6,942 nt of DNA from Pseudomonadota bacterium (GTDB taxonomy: Bacteria; Pseudomonadota; Gammaproteobacteria; Enterobacterales; Succinivibrionaceae). The DNA lies in the NCBI GenBank assembly GCA_023460615.1, contig JAEWPL010000131.1, forward strand, positions 1-6,942, in the 5' to 3' direction. The notes beneath the pieces are model-generated. The model made no database searches. It saw only the letters and a list, made by a program, of their open reading frames with translations, and was not told the DNA's origin. Position 1 is the stretch's first letter, and every line of letters begins with the position of its first letter. Position numbers and translations under genes: made by a program. Positions 1-6,257 of the stretch are shown here, in pieces.

Positions 1-296
1 TAATTAAAGTATCCTCTCAACAAGATGACTCTGTAGGTATTGTTGAGCGTGAGATTTTATTTGTGAAAGTACAAGCTGTAGGTCACACTCAACGTGAAGA
101 GATTAAGACTTTATGTGATATCTTTAAAGCTCAGATTGTAGATATCACTCCAGAGCTTTATATCTTACAGTTTGTAGATACTTCTTTTGAAGTTGACCGC
201 TTCTTAAAGGCGGTAGCTGAACAAGCTGAAGTTATCGAGACGGTACGCTCTGGTGTATGTGGAATTTTCAGAGGCGAGCATTCCCTACATTCTTAA
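1..296 (+). CDS. ilvH: Acetolactate synthase small (regulatory) subunit, 3' part only
   Basis: The reading frame is already open at the window edge (first full codon at 3) and runs 97 residues to TAA at 294-296. The piece matches the C-terminal half of IlvH-type regulatory subunits: it has the EREI/LVKV-like strand, the stretch DIFKAQIVDITPELY and the closing VRSGVCGI-RG motif seen in E. coli IlvH as ARSGVVGLSRG. The small subunit binds and activates the ThDP-dependent large subunit and carries valine feedback control through its N-terminal ACT domain, which lies outside this window. It aligns without gaps to the second small subunit at 3610-4113, with about 40 of 97 residues identical by hand count, so the two are diverged paralogues. 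A large-subunit gene probably lies just upstream, but this cannot be seen. The GTG at 63 is internal and is not a start. Confidence 0.9.
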   Translation, partial: IKVSSQQDDSVGIVEREILFVKVQAVGHTQREEIKTLCDIFKAQIVDITPELYILQFVDTSFEVDRFLKAVAEQAEVIETVRSGVCGIFRGEHSLHS

Positions 297-311
297 AGCA
301 AAATACTTTAC

Positions 312-339
312 AAAAGCCTCGGTAAACCGAGGCTTTTTT
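312..339 (+). terminator. Rho-independent terminator after the first ilvH
   Basis: Perfect 7-bp GC-rich stem GCCTCGG (316-322) / CCGAGGC (327-333) with loop TAAA, followed by six T. Four A on the 5' side (312-315) can extend the pairing into the T run. It starts 16 nt after the ilvH stop codon. The run of T ends only 12 nt before the ATG of the next gene. Confidence 0.9.
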
Positions 340-351
340 GTGAGAAAAACT

Positions 352-1368
352 ATGGCTGACGATTTTTTAACCTATAAAAAAGCACTACTTGTTGAGATAA
401 ATCAGTTTTATCAAGAAGGTGATTTATTTAAAGTAATTTGTTTACTTGAAAACAGTGAACTTGATTTTGAGTTATGTTTGCAACTTGTACGTACTTATAT
501 CAACGTAGCAAGACAATCAGGTGATCCTTATACCCTTTTATCTAAAGCTCAGACACTACTAGATAAATTTAGTAAAGAAGGTCATGAGAATGCTTATTAT
601 CAGTTCTATCAAGGCTGTATTCTCTTTAATCAAGGTTTAATCAATGACAGCTTAGTTAGATTTGAACAAGCTTTAAAGTTTGTACCTGCAAGCGATCCTA
701 GATTGTTAAATAATCTTATGATCTACAAGCAATTAGCACTTAAAAATCAAAAAGTAGCTAATTTTAAAGGCTGTAGTGAGGAGAAAGAGGCTCAAATTCT
801 AAAACACTATGAAGACAATTTTGGAGGCAAACCTAATTACTTTGCAAAAGTAGGTCAAGTTAAGTTATACGTCATAAGACCAAATGCAGAGTATGACTTT
901 AACATGATGGTAACTGTAGGCTTGTCTTCAAAAAATCAGCTCAATGAAGAACAACAAGTTGAAGATCTTGAGTTGTGTTTTCCATTAGAAAAGGACTTTC
1001 AAACTCATGATCCTACAGAAGTTCCTTTTGAAATCTCTATGTTCAAAGAAGTAATTGAAAACATCATCTATCAAGACAGATTTGTAGGTTTTGGTTACTG
1101 TTTTGAAAATGATAGAAGCTTTTCAAAAGCTACAGCATTTAATGGTGTGATGTTAACTGCAATTGGTGAATACCCTGTAGAAGCTCAAAGTTTAAATCTT
1201 AAGGATAAGACCATTAACTTCCTGCAGATGATCCCACTAAGACCTTTAGAACTTAATTTTAGAAAGCAACATACTGCGCTTGAATTACTCGAGCAATTTG
1301 AAAATCACCATGTTGCACTAACACCTTTTATTAAAACTAGAATTGATGTCTGCAATCAGATTGTCTAA
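352..1368 (+). CDS. TPR-like repeat + SUFU-domain protein
   Basis: Predicted 338-residue soluble protein with no signal peptide or membrane segment. Residues about 10-120 are helical and TPR-like; the clearest repeat is near 82-113 (YYQFYQGCILFNQG, then SLVRFEQALKFVP). Residues about 155-330 fit the SUFU (suppressor of fused-like) domain: a KLYVIRPN strand, MMVTVGLSS, a DLELCFPL strand, and near the end KTINFLQMIPLRPLELNF. Helical-repeat plus SUFU architectures are known in bacteria. SUFU domains have been proposed as immunity proteins in polymorphic toxin systems and otherwise as protein-binding modules; no toxin is visible here, so the role is unknown. Start choice is open: ATG 352 has only a weak GAG at 342-344, while in-frame GTG 340 has GAGG at 329-332 with 7-nt spacing, but that site lies inside the upstream terminator hairpin. 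The frame stays open back to 253 within ilvH, which is not a credible start. Confidence 0.8.
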   Translation: MADDFLTYKKALLVEINQFYQEGDLFKVICLLENSELDFELCLQLVRTYINVARQSGDPYTLLSKAQTLLDKFSKEGHENAYYQFYQGCILFNQGLINDSLVRFEQALKFVPASDPRLLNNLMIYKQLALKNQKVANFKGCSEEKEAQILKHYEDNFGGKPNYFAKVGQVKLYVIRPNAEYDFNMMVTVGLSSKNQLNEEQQVEDLELCFPLEKDFQTHDPTEVPFEISMFKEVIENIIYQDRFVGFGYCFENDRSFSKATAFNGVMLTAIGEYPVEAQSLNLKDKTINFLQMIPLRPLELNFRKQHTALELLEQFENHHVALTPFIKTRIDVCNQIV

Positions 1369-1389
1369 ATAAATTAGCTAGAGGCTGTG

Positions 1390-1686
1390 ATGGCTAGAAA
1401 GACTGTAAAAGATAAAGCTTGTGATAAAACAGAAGATAAAGTTTTGGTTCCTAAAGTTGAAAAAGTCTTAGGCGGTGCTTCCTATGCGCTAATGAGACTG
1501 ATGGAGCAAAATCATATTGCAAAAGCTTTAAAACAGGTATTTTATAAGAACCGCAATGACTTAAAGCTAGCCTCACTTGTGATCTATACAGTCTTAAGCA
1601 AACACAATTGCCTAAACGAATTTGAGTCTTTTGCAAAAACTCAGTACTTAATTTATGATATTTTTTTTCAATTATATCAAAAGTAA
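1390..1686 (+). pseudogene. Probable N-terminal remnant of an IS4/IS1634-like transposase
   Basis: Short ORF of 98 residues beginning 21 nt after the SUFU-gene stop, with AGAGG at 1380-1384 spaced 5 nt from ATG 1390; a GTG at 1387 is a poorer start. After a charged Lys/Asp-rich leader (residues 1-25), the stretch VLGGASYALMRLMEQ followed by a helical LASLVIYTVLSK segment and NEFESFAKT resembles the N-terminal domain of IS4/IS1634-type transposases, where a G-rich turn, a helix bundle and an F-E-x-[FW] motif precede the DDE core. No DDE catalytic region follows: the frame stops after a run of eight T at 1661-1668. I found no terminal inverted repeats or target duplication. The assignment rests on remembered resemblance only; it could instead be a small unknown gene co-transcribed with the SUFU gene. 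Confidence 0.4.
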
Positions 1687-1825
1687 ATTGCGCGGTTTGT
1701 CATAAATATTGCGTTATCAAGCCTTATCTGTTGTTTTAAGTCACATTATTATAATTTCCCTTTCTAATAGAATGCTTTTTAAGTCTGAGCACTTGATCCT
1801 AAAAGAATTTAATCCTCGCTTGATA
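1687..1825. other. AT-rich spacer without a recognisable gene
   Basis: This follows the transposase-like remnant and leads into the ilvI promoter region. If the remnant is not functional, the gene-free stretch runs from 1369 to 1887. An open frame from TTG 1709 contains a hydrophobic Val/Ile/Leu-rich run but overlaps the ilvI start and has no good ribosome binding site, so I do not call it. No terminator-like hairpin was seen here. Confidence 0.5.
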
Positions 1826-1853
1826 TTTATATTTACAGCTTTTGTTGTAAAAT
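1826..1853 (+). promoter_or_regulatory. Candidate promoter of the ilvIH operon
   Basis: TTTATA (1826-1831) and TAAAAT (1848-1853) are spaced by 16 bp, with a TG directly in front of the -10-like element. This would start transcription near 1860 and leave a leader of under 30 nt before ilvI, too short for a classical leader-peptide attenuator. The same TTGTAAAAT string also forms the -10 region proposed for rpsP. The -35 match is weak (4 of 6), so the call is tentative. Confidence 0.4.
1832..1851. repeat. Inverted repeat overlapping the ilvI promoter
   Basis: TTTACAGC (1832-1839) and GTTGTAAA (1844-1851) form an 8-bp dyad with one G-T mismatch around a TTTT centre. It fills the spacer and most of the -10 of the candidate promoter. 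No T run follows, so it is not a terminator. It could be an operator or chance AT-rich symmetry. Confidence 0.4.
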
Positions 1854-1887
1854 TAAACAATCTAAATGTAATTAACACAGAAGTATC

Positions 1888-3609
1888 ATGGAAAAATTAA
1901 ACGGCGCTCAACAAGTAGTTCGTGTATTAGAAGATCTTGGTGTAACTAGAATTTTTGGTTACCCAGGAGCTGCTGTTACAGATATCTACGACGAATTATA
2001 CGATTCAAAAAAGATTGTTCACACTCTTGCTCGACACGAGCAAGGTGCAGTGCACATGGCTGACGGTTATGCAAGATCAACAGGTAAAGTCGGTGTCTCT
2101 ATCGTAACCTCCGGTCCTGGTGCAACTAATACTGTGACAGCATTAGCTACTGCTTATGGTGATTCAATTCCACTTGTCTTAATCACAGGACAGGTAAGCA
2201 CCGATTTAATTGGTACTGATGCCTTCCAGGAAGTGGATACTATGGGTGTTACAAGACCTGTAGTAAAGTACTCTTTCTTATGTAAGAAACCTGAAGACAT
2301 CGCAATCAACATTCGTAAAGCCTTTTATATTGCCTCAACAGGAAGAAAAGGACCTGTAGTAGTTGATATTCCAAAGAACTGTCAAAACAGAGCTTACTTA
2401 TTTGATTACGACAATAAATCTGATGTTCATATCAGATCTTATAATCCAACCATTTTTGGACATAAAGGTCAGATTAAACGTGCAGTAAGCGAGTTATTAA
2501 AAGCAAAACAACCTGTAATGCTAATAGGTGGTGGCGTTGTTCAAGGTGATGCTAGCGCTGAAGTTTTACAAATTGCAAAGCGCTTAAACCTACCTGTAGT
2601 ATCTACTTTAATGGGCATTTCAGGCTACCCTGCATCCGATCCTCAATATCTAGGTATGCTAGGTATGCATGGCTTATATGAAGCTAATGAAACCATGCAT
2701 AACTCAGATTTAATCTTTGCAGTAGGTACTCGTTTTGCAGATAGAGCTACAAATAAAGTATCAAAGTTCTGCCCTAACGCTACCATAATTCATATTGATG
2801 TTGATCCTGCATCAATTTCAAAGACTGTAACAGCTAATATTCCTATCGTAGGTGATGCTAAAACAGTACTTACTCAAATTCTTACCGAGTTAAAAGAAGT
2901 TGATGGTAAACCTAATTCAGACATCAACTTGTGGTGGGATAAAATCAATGTCTTTAAGCAAAAGCATTGCTTAGACTTCCGTAAAAAAGATGGCATCATA
3001 AGACCACAGGAAGTTGTTCAAACTCTATCTAAAGTTTGCCATGAGTTAGGTCTTAACCCATATGTTACAACTGACGTAGGTCAGCACCAGATGTTAACCG
3101 CTCAATACTTCAAATTTGAGCAACCAAGACATATTATTACCTCTGGTGGATTAGGTACCATGGGATTAGGTTTCCCTGCTGCTATAGGCGCACAATTTGC
3201 AAATCCACACGATTGTGTAATCTGTATCTCAGGTGATGGCTCTTTCCAAATGAATATGCAAGAGCTTGCTATCGTTAAAAAGTACAAGTTACCAGTTAAG
3301 GTATTTATCCTAGATAACTCTGTATTAGGTATGGTTCGTCAGTTCCAAACTGTGTTCTACCATGAAAGATACAGTGCTACAAACCTAGATGGTAATCCAA
3401 ACTTTGTGAAACTTGTAGAAGCTTATGATTTGAAGGGTATTCAAATCACTGACGATGCAAATCTTGAGGAAGATTTTAAGAAGATCCTACTTGATAAAGA
3501 CAACTTTACTCTAGTAGATGTAATTACAGATACTAATACTAAGGTAATGCCTTGGCTTAGAGCAAATGGCTCTATGGTTGATATGATGTTAAATGACGAG
3601 GAGAAATAA
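1888..3609 (+). CDS. ilvI: Acetolactate synthase (AHAS) large catalytic subunit
   Basis: 573 residues, very close in length and sequence to E. coli IlvI (574). It condenses two pyruvates to 2-acetolactate (valine/leucine branch), or pyruvate with 2-oxobutyrate to 2-aceto-2-hydroxybutyrate (isoleucine branch), using ThDP, Mg2+ and FAD in the cytoplasm. Visible marks: GYPGAAV at 24-30; catalytic Glu51 in RHEQGAVHMADG; SGPGATN at 75-81; SYNPTIFGHKGQIKRA in the central FAD domain; GMLGMHGLYEAN; IDVDPASISKTV; GGLGTMGLGFPAA; and the ThDP/Mg motif from G449-D450-G451 to N477. Residue 486 is Phe in VRQFQ, where E. coli IlvI has Trp (VKQWQ). Ser104 and Ala284 also sit at positions known for herbicide effects. 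The start ATG 1888 is preceded by AGAAG at 1879-1883, and the N-terminus aligns with IlvI. The stop directly abuts the ATG of ilvH. Confidence 0.96.
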   Translation: MEKLNGAQQVVRVLEDLGVTRIFGYPGAAVTDIYDELYDSKKIVHTLARHEQGAVHMADGYARSTGKVGVSIVTSGPGATNTVTALATAYGDSIPLVLITGQVSTDLIGTDAFQEVDTMGVTRPVVKYSFLCKKPEDIAINIRKAFYIASTGRKGPVVVDIPKNCQNRAYLFDYDNKSDVHIRSYNPTIFGHKGQIKRAVSELLKAKQPVMLIGGGVVQGDASAEVLQIAKRLNLPVVSTLMGISGYPASDPQYLGMLGMHGLYEANETMHNSDLIFAVGTRFADRATNKVSKFCPNATIIHIDVDPASISKTVTANIPIVGDAKTVLTQILTELKEVDGKPNSDINLWWDKINVFKQKHCLDFRKKDGIIRPQEVVQTLSKVCHELGLNPYVTTDVGQHQMLTAQYFKFEQPRHIITSGGLGTMGLGFPAAIGAQFANPHDCVICISGDGSFQMNMQELAIVKKYKLPVKVFILDNSVLGMVRQFQTVFYHERYSATNLDGNPNFVKLVEAYDLKGIQITDDANLEEDFKKILLDKDNFTLVDVITDTNTKVMPWLRANGSMVDMMLNDEEK

Positions 3610-4113
3610 ATGAGACACGTAATTTCAATTTTAATTGAGAACGAAGCTGGAGCTTTATCACGTGTTGTGGGTTTATTCTCTCAGCGTGGTTATAACATTG
3701 ACAGCTTAACTGTAGCTCCAACTGACGATCCTACCTTATCACGTTGTACTATTTTAACAACAGGTGAAAAGGATGAAGCTGAGCAAATCACTAAGCAATT
3801 ACACAAACTAGTTTGTGTATTTAGAGTATCAGCCCTTTTTGAAGAAGCTGAAGGTGGTATCGAGCGAGAGATGGTGTTAGTTAAGGTAAATACCCCAAAC
3901 AGAAACGTACGTGACGAGGTTAAGGGCTTAGCTGATATCTTCAGTGCCAAAATCATTGATGTAAACGCTGAGATCTTTACCCTTGAATATGTTGGTACCT
4001 CAAGTGAGACTGACAACTTTATTCAAACTCTATGCAAACTTGCTGAAGTAGTAGAGGTAGTACGCTCTGGCGTCTTAGGAATTGCTAAAGGCACTCATTA
4101 CATGAAGCCTTAA
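3610..4113 (+). CDS. ilvH: Acetolactate synthase small regulatory subunit, complete
   Basis: 167 residues, the usual length for IlvH (E. coli about 163). The N-terminal ACT domain (2-76) reads HVISILIENEAGALSRV and RGYNIDSLTVAPTDDPTLSR, nearly identical to E. coli IlvH; the C-terminal domain (about 84-158) contains EREMVLVKV and ends VRSGVLGIAKG. Gly14, Asn29 and Ala36, positions where E. coli mutations relieve valine inhibition, are all retained, so valine-sensitive feedback is expected (inference). The ATG follows the ilvI stop with no gap and has a strong GAGGAG site at 3598-3603, 6 nt upstream and inside the ilvI end. This coupling is typical for subunits made in fixed ratio. It is the second small subunit in the window and could also serve the upstream AHAS if both are expressed. 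Confidence 0.95.
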   Translation: MRHVISILIENEAGALSRVVGLFSQRGYNIDSLTVAPTDDPTLSRCTILTTGEKDEAEQITKQLHKLVCVFRVSALFEEAEGGIEREMVLVKVNTPNRNVRDEVKGLADIFSAKIIDVNAEIFTLEYVGTSSETDNFIQTLCKLAEVVEVVRSGVLGIAKGTHYMKP

Positions 4114-4131
4114 GCTTTTGAATGGTTACAA

Positions 4132-4160
4132 AAAACCCAGCGCACGCTGGGTTTTCTTTT
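4132..4160. terminator. Bidirectional terminator between ilvH and rplS
   Basis: Ten-bp perfect stem AAAACCCAGC (4132-4141) / GCTGGGTTTT (4146-4155) with a GCAC loop, followed on the plus strand by C and five T. On the minus strand the A run at 4129-4135 becomes a T run after the stem. It can therefore end both the ilvIH transcript and the convergent rpsP-rimM-trmD-rplS transcript; it begins 18 nt after the ilvH stop and ends 21 nt beyond the rplS stop. Confidence 0.92.
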
Positions 4161-4181
4161 TGAAAATAACTAATGCTCTGA

Positions 4182-4535
4182 TTAGTTGATCTTCTCACGA
4201 ATACGTGCTGCTTTACCGGTACGGTCACGTAAGTAGTATAACTTAGCACGACGTACGTCACCACGACGGGTAACTTTGATAGAAGCGATTAGAGGTGAGT
4301 GAGTTTGGAATACACGCTCAACACCTTCGCCTGATGAAATCTTACGAACAGTGAAAGATGAGTTTAAGCCACGGTTACGCTTAGCAATAACGTTACCCTC
4401 AAAAGCCTGTAAACGGCTCTTGTCGCCTTCAACAACCTTAACCTCAACACGAACGGTATCACCTGGGTTGAACTCAGGGATATCAGTACGAATTTGCTCT
4501 TTCTCTAGCTGATCAATAATTGGGTTGCTAGCCAT
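4182..4535 (-). CDS. rplS: 50S ribosomal protein L19
   Basis: 117 residues (E. coli 115). Strong match throughout: IIDQLEKEQ, PEFNPGDTVRVEVKVVEG, RLQAFEGNVIA, FTVRKIS-GEGVERVFQTHSP, RRGDVRRAKLYYLRDRTGKAARI. L19 sits on the large subunit near the 30S-50S interface. The start ATG at 4535-4533 gives MASNPIIDQLE, matching the family N-terminus; a longer frame from TTG 4565 adds ten residues that do not fit. AGG at 4547-4545 lies 9 nt upstream. It is the last gene of the operon, 36 nt after trmD, much like the spacing in E. coli. Confidence 0.97.
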   Translation of the reverse strand: MASNPIIDQLEKEQIRTDIPEFNPGDTVRVEVKVVEGDKSRLQAFEGNVIAKRNRGLNSSFTVRKISSGEGVERVFQTHSPLIASIKVTRRGDVRRAKLYYLRDRTGKAARIREKIN

Positions 4536-4571
4536 TTTGAAATACCTACCATTAAGTAAAAACAAAAACCT

Positions 4572-5315
4572 TTAATTAAGACCGTGCTCTTCTAGATATT
4601 CTTGAAGTAATTTCTTCTCAAGCTTATCTAACTCACGGTGCTCTAGCAAGTCAGGGCGTCTTTCATAAGTTCTGCCAAGACATTGCTTTAAACGCCAGTT
4701 ACGGATCTTTGCATGATCACCACTCATTAAGATCTTTGGAACTTCAAGTCCATCAATCACCTCAGGACGTGTGTACTGAGGAAAATGAAGTAGTCCTTTA
4801 GCAAAACAATCTTCATTAGCGTTCTGAATGTTTCCAAGCACTCCAGGAACCATTCTTGAAACGGCATCGATGATACACATAGCAGGAAGTTCACCCCCCG
4901 ATAGGACGTAGTCACCGATTGAAACCTCCAGATCGACTTCAGTCTGAAGGACGCGCTCGTCAATACCCTCATAGCGTCCAGCTACTAGGATCATTGAGCC
5001 CCAACTGTGGAATTTAGTGACCAGAGAGTGATCAAGTTGTTTACCTTGAGGTGATAAACAAACTACTTTTGTTCCTTCTGGTGCTTGAGCTTTGGCTGCA
5101 TGAATTGCATCACGCAAAGGCTGTACTTGCATCAACATACCTGGACCGCCACCGTATGGCTTGTCATCCACGTTGTGAAACTTATCAAGAGTATAATCAC
5201 GAGGATTGAAACACTCGACTTTAATCAGTCCGTTTTCACAAGCTCGTCTAGTTACTCCTGATTTAGTGACAGCGTCAAACATCTCAGGAAAGAGCGTAAC
5301 AACACCAAAATACAT
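4572..5315 (-). CDS. trmD: tRNA (guanine37-N1)-methyltransferase
   Basis: 247 residues (E. coli 255). TrmD is a dimeric SPOUT enzyme that uses S-adenosylmethionine to methylate G37 next to the anticodon, which prevents +1 frameshifting. Visible motifs: VVTLFPEMF at the N-terminus, NPRDYT, VDDKPYGGGPGM (49-60), LSPQGKQLD, AGRYEGIDERV (112-122) and SIGDYVLSGGELPA (132-145), the last two contributing to the trefoil-knot cofactor pocket. Arg154 and Asp169, the catalytic pair numbered as in H. influenzae TrmD, are both present. After them the protein has GLLHFPQYTRP where E. coli has GLLDCPHYTRP. The start ATG 5315 lies 2 nt after the rimM stop; GTG 5336 would overlap rimM and adds seven residues before the conserved N-terminus. 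Confidence 0.96.
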   Translation of the reverse strand: MYFGVVTLFPEMFDAVTKSGVTRRACENGLIKVECFNPRDYTLDKFHNVDDKPYGGGPGMLMQVQPLRDAIHAAKAQAPEGTKVVCLSPQGKQLDHSLVTKFHSWGSMILVAGRYEGIDERVLQTEVDLEVSIGDYVLSGGELPAMCIIDAVSRMVPGVLGNIQNANEDCFAKGLLHFPQYTRPEVIDGLEVPKILMSGDHAKIRNWRLKQCLGRTYERRPDLLEHRELDKLEKKLLQEYLEEHGLN

Positions 5316-5317
5316 GG

Positions 5318-5848
5318 TTAGTAATCTACGCCCCACTCAACCTCAATTGTCTTAGCTTCGAGATCAACTGCTTTAACAATTGGGCCCACGACATAAGGAA
5401 TTAGAAAATCTTCTGTACGTTCCTTAGCCAGGTGGTCAGAGGGAGAAACTTCTAAAATAGGAGTCGCTCCATAATCCCTAATTCTCGATACATTACCGAG
5501 CATTACACCTTCAAGTCCTATTACCTTGCAACCAACCAAATCTGCAAGATATACAGTACCTTCAGGTACAGGTGGCAGGCTTGAACGCCTGATCCCTATC
5601 TCAGCTCCTGCATAAGCTTTCGCCTCCTCAGGAGTTGATGCCACATTCAACTTAACGATAAAATCGTTACCATGTGGCTTATATTCTTCAACCTGAACCT
5701 CGCGCCATTCCATCCCGCGCTGACGTATAAACCATGGCGAGTAGTCAAAAAGGTTCTCAGGTTGGCTCGTAAAAGAACGAACTTTCATCCATCCTTTTAC
5801 TCCAAATGAAGAGCCTAGGGCTCCCATTGGACGCGGTGTATCTGCCAT
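5318..5848 (-). CDS. rimM: Ribosome maturation factor RimM
   Basis: 176 residues (E. coli 182). RimM binds ribosomal protein S19 in the 30S head and assists late 16S rRNA maturation. The N-terminal RimM domain (about 7-90) shows MGALGSSFGVKGWMKVRSF, then ENLFDYSPWF and NDFIVKLN. The PRC-barrel domain (about 98-175) begins VYLADLVGCKVIGLEG and ends IEVEWGVDY. Its opening differs from E. coli (YYWKDLMGC): the first Tyr is Val and the Trp is Leu. The start ATG 5848 is 9 nt after the rpsP stop, with no good Shine-Dalgarno sequence close by; translation may be coupled to rpsP. Confidence 0.95.
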   Translation of the reverse strand: MADTPRPMGALGSSFGVKGWMKVRSFTSQPENLFDYSPWFIRQRGMEWREVQVEEYKPHGNDFIVKLNVASTPEEAKAYAGAEIGIRRSSLPPVPEGTVYLADLVGCKVIGLEGVMLGNVSRIRDYGATPILEVSPSDHLAKERTEDFLIPYVVGPIVKAVDLEAKTIEVEWGVDY

Positions 5849-5857
5849 AAGCAGGAA

Positions 5858-6226
5858 TTAAGCCTCTGCAGACTCTGCAGCAGCTGCTTCAGCCTCAGCC
5901 TTAGCTTTTGCTTCAGCTGCAGCTTTCTTTGCTGCAACAGCAGCATCGTGCTTATCAGCTTTTGCTTTTAAAATAGCTTCTTCGCCTTGCTCAGCTTCCC
6001 ATAGAAGACGCTTTACACGGTCTGAAGGTTGTGCACCCTTTGCAATCCATGCATTGATGCTCTCTAAGTCTAAACGTAGACGGATTTCTTTGCCGCGTGC
6101 GATTGGGTTGTAAATACCAACTTGCTCGATGAAACGGCCAGTTGCTGCAAAGCGCTTGTCAGCAACGATAACGTGATAGAAAGGACGTTTTTTAGCGCCT
6201 AAACGACGTAAACGAATGACTACCAT
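5858..6226 (-). CDS. rpsP: 30S ribosomal protein S16 with long Ala/Lys/Glu-rich tail
   Basis: The first ~80 residues are a standard S16: MVVIRLRRLGAKKRPFYHVIVADKR, GRFIEQVGIYNPIA, LRLDLESINAWIAKGAQPSDRV. S16 is an assembly protein of the 30S body. The protein is 122 residues against 82 in E. coli; the extra ~40 residues (from about 84) are almost only Ala, Lys and Glu and would form a charged helix or disordered tail. The DNA of the tail is repetitive, with CTCTGCAG at 5864-5871 and again at 5873-5880. The start ATG 6226 matches the family exactly; TAGG at 6240-6237 lies 10 nt upstream. It is the first gene of the operon. No ffh is seen upstream, unlike the E. coli arrangement. Confidence 0.96.
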   Translation of the reverse strand: MVVIRLRRLGAKKRPFYHVIVADKRFAATGRFIEQVGIYNPIARGKEIRLRLDLESINAWIAKGAQPSDRVKRLLWEAEQGEEAILKAKADKHDAAVAAKKAAAEAKAKAEAEAAAAESAEA

Positions 6227-6257
6227 TTCGCTAGTACCTATATAAAAATAAAAATCC

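Noticed and set aside
253..351. Upstream extension of the SUFU frame into ilvH and the terminator
   Set aside because: The frame is merely open; the extension would translate the ilvH end and terminator hairpin, with no family support.
1709..1900. Open frame from TTG with a Val/Ile/Leu-rich stretch, like an ilv leader peptide
   Set aside because: It has no ribosome binding site, overlaps the ilvI start, lies partly upstream of the likely promoter and is not followed by a terminator hairpin. Ile-rich translation is expected from AT-rich DNA.
3102..4016. Minus-strand open frames under ilvI and ilvH (3102-3287, 3690-4016)
   Set aside because: They lie antisense within well-supported conserved genes and show no recognisable protein features.
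4536..4565. Ten-residue N-terminal extension of L19 from a TTG
   Set aside because: L19 proteins begin at the MASN/MSN position, and the extension has no homology.
4757..4972. Alternative minus-strand frame inside trmD
   Set aside because: It is a shadow of trmD in another frame, with no ribosome binding site or family resemblance.
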